From: Glandiceps talaboti
Lineage: Eukaryota > Hemichordata > Enteropneusta > Spengelidae
DNA length: 64,000 bases
Direction of reading: 5' to 3'
Assembly (NCBI RefSeq): GCF_964340395.1
Contig: NC_135554.1
Coordinates: 6,502,975 to 6,566,974, forward strand
A program made the position numbers and the translations under genes. The notes below the pieces were generated by a model, which was not told where the DNA came from, did not search any database, and saw only the letters and a list, made by a program, of their open reading frames with translations. Positions 1-11,999 of the stretch are shown piece by piece; the first letter of the stretch is position 1; the number at the start of each line of letters is the position of its first letter.

Positions 1-532
1 CAGTAAAGGTCTTAAGAAAACCTGGTATTTCTCAATATATTTGTGTTAAACGTTTCTCAGTCTGAACGTTGAAAGGAATCAAATCATTTGTAGTGAAGAC
101 ACGAAAATGCTTGAATAAGGGAATAGGTAAATGAAAAATGATTACTTCACCGACAGGTAAGCAAAAAGGCAGTGATAGCACGACTTGTCAAGGTTGTGAC
201 GTGGGAATATACAGGTGAGCTCGACAAGTGGATGATAAACCTGATCACGAAGCACCCTTTGATTGGACAAGAATTGTCATTGAATTCTACGTCATAGTGG
301 AGGGCGAGGCGATACTATTGAATATTGTAGGGATGCAAATCAAGGGTACAAATATTGGCGTACTATACTTTGTTGTAATGCATGCACTATTTGAATTGGT
401 ATCGTCCAATAAGTGTCAAGTGTTCATCTTTAAAATTAAAGTCAATTTCATCACACCAGATCATAATCCGCGGTTACCCAGACTCTCATCGTTGAGGGCT
501 CTACTACGACACCACTACTCAGTGTTATTCAG

Positions 533-941
533 ATGAAGGCAACGAAGCTGTTCTTGCAAAAAGCAAGTTTCAATTTTTTTCGATCGTTTAGCGGGAGGGG
601 AGCAAACGAGGAAGATTGCAGCGGGGAAGTCTTGATTTTGATACAGTGGTAGGCGAAAACATGGAATTGTGGGGCGAGGGGCGCACATTGTGGACGTCAA
701 AATGAATTGTAATTAGTACATGGCAAACACAACCGTTTTCCTGCTGGGGAGTGGGTAAATCATTTACAATATTGGGTGGGCTGGGGGGGGGGGCATATTG
801 AAACCCGGCCTGTGGACGGAGGGCCGGAGGGCAGATATTCTTCACCGCCAGTTAAACACCCTCCCCAACAATTTTTTTCGGGGTGGGGGGGGGGGGGGAG
901 GGTGCGATTGTATTTTAAAAATCTGCCCATTGGCGTCACCT
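533..941 (+). mobile_element. 478-bp TIR element, copy c (eroded)
   Basis: Shares the interior blocks (ggagcaaacgaggaagattg, caatattgggtgggctgg) with the other two copies, but its ends have decayed. It predates the inverted duplication. Confidence 0.6.
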
Positions 942-2436
942 AGTTATTAATCTACGGGATACATTGTATTTTATGTATTTTAATGTAAAACGTATTTTAC
1001 ATTGTCGTATACTTAAGATTTATAAACAATATTGAAGGTACGCAATCGTCCTTTTCTTACTTGTTTCGTACGCGCAGACTAGAGTACAAGAGATAACCGT
1101 TAAAGTTGAATCAGAATATTAATGTAGATACAGGTTGAACGATTCGTCGTAGTACAGTTCGGGACGTGTACATAATGCGCTTCTAATTCTGTCACCGTCG
1201 AAATTTGTATCAGAAGAGCGACCTCTACGGTCATATGTGCACATGTTCTATTTCTGTATCTTGATAACATTACCTGGTTGGAGAATCATTTGCATATATT
1301 TCAAAAAATATCTGTATAGCTTTTGATGAATGCAAGTGTGATGTGTAAATAAGTTGCTTTGTTTTGCATTTACGTCCATGGGATTATGTACCAAACACAA
1401 AGAACCATGCCACCTGCCGAGGCAACATCTGTTTATTATACCCAACGTTTCGGATCTATTCAATGATATTTCCACCTGTCCGGCAAACGTCGTATATTCT
1501 CCGTGCACTTTCACCTATTATGACCACCTGGAACGCTTTCACCATGCATGTTAACCTCGTCGCGTCGACAGGGAGACGAGAAACAGGGAGCCTAGCTTTG
1601 CATGCACGAGACTGACTTGTAAACTTGTGAGTACTCTTACACCATTTTCCGCAGGTCGAATATTTTGGACCAATGTCTGTCGTAACCATGTGACCTCAAA
1701 ACATTGCATTACAGGGACAGACTGTATATGCACATTTCTGTCAAAAACAGCTCAGGGCCAATTGAGTTTTGATTCAAACACTGGTACTTCATTCACAGAC
1801 AAGTGCAACTCAGCTCAATGACCCATTGCAACTGATTCAGGCATCTATAAATGTAACCCTTAGTTTTATAAGGGTGTACAATTTATAGATAAGAACCGCC
1901 CGGTAAAACCATCAACATTTCAAAGATTATAGTGTACACAAGACATTGGCCACGTGTTGTATTTACAATGGCAAATTCAGCAGTCGTTCAGATCAAAATA
2001 TCACTTAGTACTCCTCAAGCTTCACGTGTAATTTATCCAAAATTATAATTCAGTAAAATGGTTTAATTAATAATAATATGATTTATATGATTTTAGTAAT
2101 AACATGACAGGGATGATCTGATAAAATAATGGCAATTCGTGCATCTACTCTTCGGAAGGATACCGAATAAAGCCGACTGGTGATGACAGTACCTATCCGG
2201 GCTCAGTTAGCGCCCTCAAGAGGCCTTCGATTAAATATTGGGCAGAACAGCCCGGGTCACCGTATCCCCACTTCTACTATAATAATATCATATTTATCAG
2301 CAGTAATATGTACTTACAGAAAACTGAGACATTTTTCAGATTGTTTTAAATTGTTTGTGCATTTCAGGATTTAACAGAAAAGGGTGTAATAATCCTAGGC
2401 CTGTATTATTATTTTAGGAATGGAATGATCTGAAAT

Positions 2437-2770
2437 ACGCCGAACCATACCATGCACGAGCCAGGATCAGCAAAAAATATGGAATTTATACTTTGGTCGT
2501 TCTACGTCACGACAACGCGCGTCTATGTCACGACAACATGTGTCTACGTCATTGGTTCTACTGTGTTTGAATTATAACTCAAAATGCTCAAAATTGCTAT
2601 TATTTCCCCCGATTTTTCTTTGATATTACAGGCGGTGGTATAATTATGATATTCTTCGGCAAATACTCGTGACCTAAGGGTTGTCATTCCTCGTCTAACG
2701 ACTCGTAGTGACAAAAGGCCCCTTAGGCCATTCGTATTTTCCTTGACTGAACGAAGAATAATATTTCGAA
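2437..2770 (-). mobile_element. Dispersed repeat with foldback, absent from the paralogous site
   Basis: 2650-2768 folds back on itself (gatattcttcgg...gaagaataatat). 2437-2560 is the reverse complement of the block at 15325-15470. Copy 2 of the inverted duplication lacks this stretch (about 33160-33190). Confidence 0.6.
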
Positions 2771-3050
2771 TTACACAGGAAAAAGAAGATGGCGTGATCG
2801 ATCCGAGACATTAGTTCTATTCTAAGACTTTCAAATGTATATTTTTTCAGATATTTTTATTGTCTTTTTAGCGTTAGCGGATTAAAAATGTAACAATTCA
2901 ATTTCATTTATTTTGTCATTCCAGGCAATAAATTTTACTGTAGCAATCATAGAAGTACGTTTAGCCATGCCAGATAATGATTTGTTTTCACTTAATTTAA
3001 CCTGCTTCCATTGTATTTCTCGTCTCTATTTTCAGATCATTAAAACAAAG

Positions 3051-3141
3051 ATGGGATACGTGGTAAAGCAAGTAATGGCGTTATTTTGTATTTTGTCATT
3101 GGTGTTACTGAGTTTCTTGTTGTTCCGTCACCCCACAATTG
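3051..3141 (+). CDS. Gene 1 exon 1: signal-anchor
   Basis: ATG at 3051 starts MGYVVKQVMALFCILSLVLL and a hydrophobic run. The donor is attg|gttagt and the exon ends in phase 1. Preceded by a polypyrimidine tract and CAG at 3033-3035. The reading frame is preserved in the inverted paralogue, and genes 3 and 4 have an exon of the same phase and type. Confidence 0.85.
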
Positions 3142-4504
3142 GTTAGTTTGTTTATCTCTGACCTCTTACCTCAGCTTATCAATGATGTGTTATTATAGGC
3201 CAAATAAAAGGGTGTGTTTTGACTGGGGTTCTACTTCCATGGTTTTGACGACATTTGAACTATTAAAACGGTTTGTGCGGGGAAAATATTGACCAACCAA
3301 TTTCCAAACAACTCCATATATGCAGATGTAAAAGCTTATAATATCTAGCCTATCTGTAGACTTAAACGACTTAAAACGACTATCGCTACTAAAATTCCAC
3401 TATCTTAACTGACATTTTGAATTTTCGCTATCGTTCCAAGTCTGTTCTAACGATTATTCAGAGCTAGTCTCAAATGGTATTCCTATAAACAGCGTGATTG
3501 GTCGATACATAATTAGACATATATAATTGTGTCACATCAGTGATGACTCAATAGTTAGACATCTTTGACCCATGTATGTCGATTCTATTCAAATTTACAC
3601 TAATGTTTTGAACACGTTTTGTGTATAGCGGGCGGGGCTTAAATACTAGCTCTGAATAGTCATTAGGGCAGACGGAGCGAAAATTCAAAAGTCGGTATTT
3701 GGATAGCAGAATAGTATAGTAGCGATAGTGGGTTAATGAGGTAGGCTATGTAATAGCAGGAAAACAAAGAAAACAAAAGATTGTATAGTTTGGCCAGTAG
3801 GAGCGCTGTTCAAAGGAATCGTATGACCATGAGTAAGGGTCATAATAGTTGAGTATTATTACATCCTTTGAGCGAAAAATCACTATTTTCTACTTTTTGA
3901 CAGCAAATGTTGGTTGTCTCCTCAACCTTCCAGACTTTGTCACATTATACTTTTAAGAAGTTGTCTTAGTCGCCATCCAAGTCTTAGTCACACTTTGCTG
4001 ACCATCTCATGTACTGCCATGTGACTAGCGCCCCCATTTTTTCTCACGTGGGTGCTCTCCCTTGAGACATTTCTTTTGAAATGATTGCAAGGCGGTTAAC
4101 CGGGATATGGTGTATTGATTATCTAAACCAGGTTAAGTCTAATCTGAACTAGATTATTTTGAAGGCAAAGACTTCTTAAATAGATAATTCACAACAATCT
4201 AATATTTATCAATGAAATAATATGATATTTAACATTCCATTCATAATAATGTGTTAATTGGTATGTTCCCTGTTGGCTGTAAGTTCACTATAGGTAAACT
4301 AAGGTATATACTATAAGCGAACAAACTAAATTCAAACTAAATGGGATTAAAAGATATTACACCTATCCTTTGATCCAATAGGTTTCACTCACCTACAATA
4401 TCCCCATAATACTATCCAACGATGGTGGTCCATTGACAAGACAAACACATCAAAAGAGGTAAGACAAAGTACCGATTTGTTTGTGAGTGTGTGTGTGTGT
4501 GTGT

Positions 4505-4552
<48 letters not shown>

Positions 4553-5806
4553 TTTTTTGTTACTTGTTCATAACAAGTCAGTGGGTATGTGACACGATAC
4601 AACACAACAGAGAACAGCATAGTGTAGTGCACAACAGCAGTGCAATGCAAAACCGTACAATGCAAAACAAACAATACAATGCAAAACCGTACAATGCAAA
4701 ACAATACAATGCAACACAACACAACACAACACAACACAACACAACACAACACAACGCAACGCAACGCAACGCAACGCAACGCAACGCAACGCAACACAAC
4801 ACAACACAACACAACACAACACAACACAACACAACACAATACAATACAATACAATACAATAAATATGACGTATAATTTTACGTGATATCATTACCAAATC
4901 TCAACATAACATCATATATATCGTATCATAATATAATACCATATACCACTTATTTTAATTTTGTTTACGTATCGTTATGTCTGTTCTCTCCATCTGCTAC
5001 AGGATATGGGTTACATCGTCACACAGCGAAACCATAGACTTGAAAATGAATGCAGGAAACATCCAGAATTATCTAAATATAATATCCAACCATATCTCCT
5101 TGTAGATGACGAGTATAGAATCTTGTACTGCCCAGTTGCTAAAACAGGAACTTCAAATTGGCGGAGAGTTTTACTTGTCCTCCGACATACTTTCCAAAAT
5201 GTGATAGATATAGGCCCGGGAGTGGCGTATAGATATCGATATAAATCATTGGCATCATATTCACAGAAACAGAAGTTGTTCCGTTTACAAAATTATACCA
5301 AATTCATGTTCGTCAGGCACCCCTTCACACGACTTTTGTCGGCTTTCAGGGACAAGTTTGTGGAAACACCGACTGAAATGTTCAGAAAGAAATATGTTCC
5401 CATTGCTAAGAAGATTTTAAATTTACGTTCACCCGGTGACAATTTAACGTTTAGTCAGTTTGTACAGTATTTGTTGAAGATTCCCCCGCAAACGTACAAT
5501 CGACACTGGCGACCCATGCATTATCTCTGTCAGCCATGCGCGATAAACTATGACGTCATCGGTAAGTTTGAAACGTTGAACATGGATACCGAATATACAC
5601 TTGCAAAAATAGGAGCTGAAGAAATCGAATTTCCAAATATTATTCCACACAAAACAAATAGTTCGTCAGTAGATGCAATGATGGAGTATTATTCACAACT
5701 GACGCATGAAGAGATTGAAAAACTTTACAAAACATACCAGTTGGATTTCGAAATGTTTGGGTACGATGTTCCAGATTATTTGAAATTTTCGAAACAACAA
5801 AATTGA
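3051..5806 (+). CDS. Gene 1: carbohydrate sulfotransferase, CHST8-14 type, 3 coding exons, 323 aa
   Basis: Predicted type II Golgi enzyme that transfers sulfate from PAPS to a glycan. Coding exons are 3051-3141, 4382-4458 and 5003-5806; the splice phases (1, then 0) join into one frame of 324 codons including the stop. Residues 9-25 form a hydrophobic signal-anchor, 31-56 a short stalk with one N-glycosylation site (NTS), and 57-323 the catalytic domain. The 5'-phosphosulfate motif PVAKTGTSNWRRV lies at about 100-112 and the 3'-phosphate motif VRHPFTRLLSAFRDKF at about 160-175; a CQPC..YD.IGKFETL block follows. These are hallmarks of the Sulfotransfer_2 family (HNK-1ST, chondroitin 4-O and GalNAc-4 sulfotransferases). 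Length is typical. AATAAA at 5812 starts only 6 nt after the stop, so the 3'UTR is short. The acceptor at 3034-3035, 15 nt before the ATG, implies a 5' noncoding exon. The sugar substrate cannot be read from sequence. Confidence 0.9.
4382..4458 (+). CDS. Gene 1 exon 2: stalk
   Basis: A 77-nt exon between the acceptor ccaatag and the donor gag|gtaaga. It translates, after a split Gly, to FTHLQYPHNTIQRWWSIDKT and NTSKE. It is the only segment I found between exons 1 and 3 with good splice sites, a 2-modulo-3 length and an open frame; the paralogue carries the same exon with two substitutions, one of them Asp to Ala. Confidence 0.82.
4484..4860. repeat. (GT)n and (ACAAC)n/(GCAAC)n microsatellites in gene 1 intron 2
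   Basis: (GT)n at 4484-4552, then acaatgcaaaaccgt-type units and a pure pentanucleotide run at 4706-4860. Long ORFs here on both strands are repeat artefacts. Confidence 0.95.
5003..5806 (+). CDS. Gene 1 exon 3: catalytic domain
   Basis: Begins after ctgctacag in phase 0 (Asp-Met-Gly-Tyr) and runs 267 codons to TGA. The open frame extends 42 nt further upstream, but that part is intron sequence with no ATG. It contains both PAPS-binding motifs and potential N-glycosylation sites at NYT, NLT and NSS. Confidence 0.97.
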   Translation, partial: DMGYIVTQRNHRLENECRKHPELSKYNIQPYLLVDDEYRILYCPVAKTGTSNWRRVLLVLRHTFQNVIDIGPGVAYRYRYKSLASYSQKQKLFRLQNYTKFMFVRHPFTRLLSAFRDKFVETPTEMFRKKYVPIAKKILNLRSPGDNLTFSQFVQYLLKIPPQTYNRHWRPMHYLCQPCAINYDVIGKFETLNMDTEYTLAKIGAEEIEFPNIIPHKTNSSSVDAMMEYYSQLTHEEIEKLYKTYQLDFEMFGYDVPDYLKFSKQQN

Positions 5807-5820
5807 AAACAAATAAAATG

Positions 5821-6982
5821 TAACAGTCTGTTAAATATTTGAATTCCTTTTTCCAGAATTGATAATGGAAGTGGTGATGATCATTATTATGATTTATTAG
5901 TTTTTTAATAATATTAACTTCGTTTGCATACTTGCAATAACAATGTGCTACAACCCGCGAAAAGACACCAATGCGTTTTCTTGAATGGTTCAGTTATATA
6001 AGGCCAAATAAAAAAAGTTGTTCGGTTCCGGTTACCTGACCCCCACCTAGTTTTTTATGCTGACCCGAAACATTTTCTTTACGTATTCGAGAAAAATAAT
6101 AATAAAATCGCGAAAATCGTGAAGTCTCGCAAGAAATAGTGGGTGCGGAAACTGACATCAACTTAAAAAGACAATATAAAATTATACTTCCAACTTGTAA
6201 TGGCTGTACATCTGATAGGAAGAAATAAACAACACAGAGACCATTTGGAAAACAGTGGAAAAATGTTCCTGCAATATGTATTCGAACCAGATATGCAAGT
6301 TTATTACATATCTGTAGTAATTTAGATTTCATGACTGTTTGAAATTAATTGTCCACTGTTTGGTATTGGATGTTTTATGCACAGTGTCCGGCTATGGTGT
6401 GGATGGTTAGGGTCACACGGTACGTAAACGTTAAACAAAGTTCCCCCCCCCAAAAAAAAAAAAAAAAAAAAAAAAAAATAAGTAGTGTTCCTTTAACAAA
6501 TACATTGTTTTCCATGGGATCACCGCTTTTGAGTTAGTTCACCATGTTGTGATGATTTTCTATGACTGAAGGTTTTCTTTTCAGGGCACGTGAGCTATGA
6601 TACATTGATTTAAAAGTTACAAGTCAAAAACACAAGGTCTTGTGACAATGTAGAGTTAAGAGAGGTGTTTCTCAACTCTCTAGGCTTTCATCACCCTTTG
6701 TTTACTAGAGCTAATAATGATTTTTATTCTATCTGGACCGACATTTATAAATACATCCGTGTTCCATTGTACATGATGATGGAAAGAAGCAAAACCTTTC
6801 TGCCATTTTCCTATAATAGGAGATACAACTTTGTGTTGTTACACTCTAGAAACAGTGTGCATGGAGTGTATGTGTTAAGCGATATGCTTCGAGTTTTGTT
6901 TTTTCAGTAACCTCAATGGCATCTACCATACATATAAATTGTTATTAGACGGTTATAAAGCTTGTAAGAGAATTAAATGTTT

Positions 6983-6986
<4 letters not shown>
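5821..6986. other. Intergenic, no gene seen
   Basis: 3' flank of gene 1. Contains a poly-C/poly-A run at 6445-6478 and short unsupported ORFs only. Confidence 0.6.

Positions 6987-7036
<50 letters not shown>
6987..7036. repeat. (GT)n microsatellite
   Basis: 25 GT units. Confidence 0.9.
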
Positions 7037-7037
<1 letters not shown>

Positions 7038-7102
7038 CGATATTTCAAACTTCAATGGTATGCTCATATAGCTATATAATTAGAGTAATTAAGCTTATAT
7101 GT

Positions 7103-7410
7103 GCAAATACGTGAAAGGGGCCATGTACCCCAGACTACCATAGTGGTCTGAGGAAATACGTGAAATGGGCCATGTATCCCAGATTACCATAGTGGTCTGA
7201 GCAAATACGTGAAAGGGACCATGTATCCCAGACTACCATAGTGGTCTGAGCAAATACGTGAAAGGGACCATGTACCCCAGACTACCATAGTGGTCTGAGC
7301 AAATACGTGAAAGGGGCCATGTACCCCAGACTACCATAGTGGTCTGAGCAAATACGTGAAAGGGGCCATGTACCCCAGACTACCATAGTGGTCTGAGCAA
7401 ATACGTGAAA
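7103..7410. repeat. 49-bp minisatellite, 6 copies
   Basis: Unit gcaaatacgtgaaagg / ggccatgtaccccagact / accatagtggtctga repeated six times with few changes, plus a partial seventh. Each unit holds the stem cagactac..gtggtctg. The open frame crossing it is repeat-derived. Confidence 0.9.
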
Positions 7411-9331
7411 ATCCCAAACAGAAATGTAACTACAAATACATAAAATCAGAGCACAAATATCAACAAAACTACAACTATATACAAGTAAAATATACAAGGA
7501 CAATATCATTCTTTAATGACGTATTAAAGACGCGCGGAACACATGATAACTCAGAGATGTCATCACAGGGCTGAATGAACTACGGAGCAATAATATACGG
7601 AACATGCATGCGCACTGTGGTCGATGCCATTTTGTTAAGCGAAAGTTTAATGGAAGAAAAATGTGTTATCTTTTGCATCGGTATGCACACCCAACCTTTC
7701 CACCTGGAATACTATCATACATTAATTGCAATGGTATGACATCACCATTTTGTTATATCTACATAAATTATATATGATGACATCATTTTATTCCATGACC
7801 AAATCCAACCCAAACTATAAAGTCTTTGTAGGGGTTTAGAATAATGACAGAATGTATTAATCTTGTGATATGGCCGATCGATTATTACAAATCTATAATG
7901 ACGTAGTCGGTCATTGAATGAGTAGTATTGTTGAGTTGTATCGTTAACTAATATTGACTAAATAATGACTATATATATAATATATGTGAACACATTGTGT
8001 GCTGTTTCAAAAACAATTACAGAATTAGCCTACCTGTACACGTATAGGACGTTACTACACCATTTCCACTATATCCTACATGAGCTATTGGAATAGTTCC
8101 AATAGACCGGTCTCGTGACCTAGCTCGTAATCAAGAAAACGCCGGGGACTATTGGCATGAGGGCTGTCACATCCAGACCGTCGTTCGATGGTAAAATTGA
8201 AATAAGACGAGACGAGACGAGACGAGACGAGACGAGACGAGATTATATGAGCCAGGATGAGACATAAGAAGATAACATATGCTCATGAAATGAATTGAGT
8301 TGACGTGAAGAAAGATGAAGATGAAGATGAAGATGAAGATGAAAATGAAAATGAAAATGAAAATGAGATTAATTGTATTCCTTTTAGGGTAATTACAATG
8401 TGTGCAATTTAAATATTACGTCTACTACAATTACATGACAATGAGAGAGTCTCTCCAGTTCAGGGTGAACTGACTTAGTTTGGACGAATCATTTGGCAGT
8501 TTGAGTAAGTGATAATGATGTACAATCGCATACCGTACCGTTTTTCAACAACGGATAGTATTACAAATACAAGTCTTCAGCTGCTATACTGCCAAGCTGG
8601 CCCTCCCTCGTCTTTTTGACAGCAAATATTCCTGATAAAACAGCACGAACTGACTTTCTTGTTTAACGTTTTGACAACCTGATGTAACCAGCACCATGAA
8701 CTGTATGCCTGTTTGGTGCAAAGTAAGTATTTTGTTTCCGTGATACAAACAGCATGCATAGACGTCCAGGTATATATGGTGTGTGGGACATCTTTAACCA
8801 GGGTTTTGTATTGTTGTTGATGTTAAGAATCATCGATGCAGGATTGCACTAGTCTTTGTGTTTTTATCTCGGTGACCTATGACAATATTGTTACATTTGG
8901 CCTATAGCAGCATCTGCCCCTGGGATAATGACCATACTAGTATGTATTAGTCACTGGTAATTGATACATCATACCACTGACATCTTGAAGAGCTCTTTCG
9001 ACAAGCAACAGATGATTAGAAGTTAGTTTCAAGAAGAATAAGAAAAACAAACAGATTGCGAATCACAAAAGTACAAATTTGCTTTTAAATTAACATATTG
9101 TGCACTTCAGAAATAAAAGTCTGACGTTTTCAGAGCTAATTTGTTCCATAAAACTTAAACCCATTCTGTTAACCCAAGGAAAACTTTGAAGTAGAGGATG
9201 ACATACCAGAATTAGGCCATATTAGACAAAAACCCGTTCCTTGAAACCAAGACCGTGAAACTTCAATATTCTTTTATTATTGCAAAATGGGTAGAAAGAA
9301 ATGTTCATATGGGAAAACTGTGTTAAGATAT
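7411..9331. other. Intergenic, no gene seen
   Basis: AT-rich unique sequence except for the 8.2-kb microsatellites and a perfect 9-nt inverted repeat at 8085-8105. Confidence 0.6.
8200..8370. repeat. (GACGA)n and (GATGAA)n microsatellites
   Basis: gacga pentamers at 8203-8241 and gatgaa/aatgaa hexamers at 8308-8367. Confidence 0.9.
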
Positions 9332-9692
9332 TAAAGTGGCCATATGGATGGGGATTAGGTGATTATTTTGGATTTTTAAAATTATAAAACAATTTAATCA
9401 TGGCATCCTAATTGAAAAATAAATCTGAAACAACTTGACATAGACCAAATCCTTGTTTGTAACTCAATAAATTGCAAAAGATTGATAAAATGTGTAAAAA
9501 GGTTTGTTATTAAACGTACAATAACAAACATTTTGCTCCTTGTTTTGGCTTTTTGCAATGTATTCAGTTACAAATACAGACTTGGTCTATGTTGTTTCAC
9601 TTTGATTTTTCAAGTAGGACGCCATGATAAAACTTTTCTATAAATTAGAAATCCCAAATACATACCCAGTCCTCATCCATATGGCCTCTTTA
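9332..9692. mobile_element. Palindromic MITE, copy 1 (TA target)
   Basis: 361 bp with terminal inverted repeats aagtggccatatggatg and its complement, each flanked by TA. The two halves are reverse complements along almost their whole length. Fits a Tc1/mariner-type non-autonomous foldback. Confidence 0.75.
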
Positions 9693-10125
9693 TAGAACTT
9701 TGGTTTTCAGATAAATTCGTCCCGAGGCGCACTCTACGTACATGTACCTTAAATTTGAATACAATCATAAACTATAAACTATAAACTCCTCAACAATTGT
9801 AACTGACAACATACAATCAGACACAGTGGAATTATTCATCTTGCAGATAATTTATGTTATCATTTGAAGGTGCAGTATAAAATACATTTTCAAAGCTGAA
9901 AAGTCGTCGTCAAACTTGTTAAGGTAGCGTGCTGTTTTATTGATATATTTTGATATGTATTTGTCAATAGTTTTGTATCAATTGAAGTCGTCTATATAAA
10001 CAATAAGTTTTGTCGTAAATGTGACTTGTCGGTGACCTCGGAACTGAGCAATGTACCGGAAATAATCCAATGGGAGCAGACGACACAGGTTAGTAGCAAA
10101 CGACCAAGAATAGTAGCCTTACTAT

Positions 10126-10300
10126 CAATCTGATTAAAATATGATGTGGTGAAAGCGGCTAGATACCTTTATTTCCATCTGTGTCAATCATGTCATTTGT
10201 TTCGTTCCAAACGGAACAAAACAAACGACACAAAACGATGGAAATAGGGGTAAATAAAGACATCTAGCCGCTTTCAACACGTCAGATTTTAATCAGATTG
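10126..10300. mobile_element. 175-bp foldback element with 9-bp target duplication
   Basis: Near-palindromic arms (caatctgattaaaat ... attttaatcagattg; gaaagcggctaga ... tctagccgctttc) flanked by ccttactat at 10117-10125 and 10301-10309. No coding capacity. Confidence 0.8.
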
Positions 10301-10679
10301 CCTTACTATCAGCTTCAACGTCATTTCCTGTTATGATTTGTGGGTAAATGACATTCTTCTTGGCTGCTTAAAAGTCCGTGAATGTGATGTAAACTTATGT
10401 GGTGTAAAAATATTGACCACTAGAATAAATTTGTGTAATGTTTTTGGAATAGTTCTCATGATGTCAATAGTCTCTTATTTACCAATGGAGTAACACTGGC
10501 TTGACAACCATTCTTCATCCTGATAAACAAAGAATAAAAGGAATTAACTCTACAGCAGCAAAATTACTACCAAGAACACAAACTAACCAGATTTAAACTG
10601 AATGTCTTCCGTAAGGGCAAAGTCTTTCGATTTTCATTCCCACATAAATTATTGTTGGAATGCAACAGAATATGTGTGA

Positions 10680-11215
10680 TTAGTTATGTATGTACCAAAT
10701 TTAAATGAATTTGAGTGAGGACTTTTAAGATATAGCCTAATTACTGAAAATCATTAATTATGTAAATGACTCATTAAAACTGAAAGCTAAATCAACCAGT
10801 CTTTCATGGCATGTGTGTTTTCTTATGTTTGGAGTGTGTACCAAATTCAATTTGAAGCCTACATCCTAATTACTGAAAGCAAATGAGTCATTACATCTAC
10901 AAGCTATATTATCAAACTTTATACGTACATGCACGTTGTTGTCATCAATGTATGTACCCAAATTATATTGAATTTGAAGTGTGCATTCAAAAGATATAAC
11001 CGTATTACCGAAAACCAGTATTATGCAAATCGAATAATAATATTCATGGAATGTTTACCAAAACCTAATCATTTCTGGCCATTAACCTAAAAAATGTGTG
11101 CACTAAGTTGCATTTGACTTGAGCCAGCCGTTTTTGAGAAAACAATGACACAGACAGATAGACTGACAGACAGACACACACACACACACGCGCGAGCGCG
11201 CGCGCACGCGCACGC
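10680..11215 (+). mobile_element. Degenerate about 150-bp tandem units ending in CAGA/CA/CG microsatellite
   Basis: Repeated blocks (gtgtaccaaattcaa, ctaattactgaaa, atgagtcatt) precede agccagccgtttttgagaa and a cagacaga...cacaca...cgcgcg tail. Same plan as 39120-40253: repeated core, then a short conserved motif, then a microsatellite. Confidence 0.5.
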
Positions 11216-11999
11216 ACAGAGACTTTTCATCCCTAATATATAACCTTCCTTGCGGAATTTATAAAAAATGTACTAGGTAGTACGATTCGACATAAATCAC
11301 CATAATTATTATGATTTATATTTGTTAACAACATTCGGAAAACGTGATCAAGTATCTATGCACACACTCAACCACATCTGTCATGCCGTGTCGAGATTGA
11401 TTTGACATTTTAGTTTATTTTCTATTTAAGCAATGGGATCACAGTTACAGACTATGGCTCTTCAAAGTTTGACATGAAATTCACTGACAGAAAAACACAA
11501 TGCTTTACAAAGTATAACTGATAGACAACGAAACATAAACGCTGACATTCACGATTAAGGGTTATTTCGAGATGCATCGTGGATGTAATTATATGGACAC
11601 TCTTAGCTTTTTTTTAAAAAAGTAAACCGTATTTTTCTGATTCTCATAATGACTTCGGAATGCATTTGTAGCATGACGAAATTGTCTTTTCAATTTCCAT
11701 CATTCTTCGACCTCAATCTATTGAAAGCAATTCATATATACCTACCTATAGAGTTATTGAGGGAAAACGAGTTTTTCGGTCACTTAATAAAACCCTCTTT
11801 TGCCAATATCTGGGAAATGTAATTTACTTTGTGTTGATATCCATGGCACACAACAAAAGTCAATACTACAACATGGATGAACCTTAAAAGGAAAAACATG
11901 AAAATATTTTAATTTTGTATTTTAATAGATCTATTTTCTGAAATACACCTTACCACTCGAGCTCATGTACAACCAGCTATTCCCAACCAAACCCAGTAT
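11216..11999. other. Intergenic, no gene seen
   Basis: No open frame of note, no repeat recognised. Confidence 0.55.

Larger units (their letters stand above)
1..5820 (+). repeat. Inverted segmental duplication, copy 1 (gene 1 and flanks)
   Basis: The first bases of the window match, in reverse complement, the bases ending near 34688, and similarity continues through gene 1 to just past its polyadenylation signal. Collinear blocks: 1-1130, 2145-2350, 2770-3900 and 4090-5820. Segments 1131-2144 and about 2350-2770 have no counterpart in copy 2. The duplication may extend left of the window. Confidence 0.88.

Noticed and set aside
2925-2955. Candidate 5' noncoding exon of gene 1 (ccag ... gaa|gtacgt)
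   Set aside because: The donor is not conserved in the otherwise matching copy 2.
3086-3292. 68-codon ORF overlapping gene 1 exon 1
   Set aside because: Shifted frame of exon 1 running into intron; frame broken by indels in copy 2.
4450-4897. Long ORFs on both strands (Cys/Val- and Thr/Gln/Asn-rich)
   Set aside because: Entirely inside (GT)n and pentanucleotide repeats of an intron; open in several frames at once.
4961-5002. N-terminal extension of the gene 1 catalytic ORF
   Set aside because: Begins at TTG, includes the branch/polypyrimidine region and the acceptor ctacag; paralogue comparison shows it is intron.
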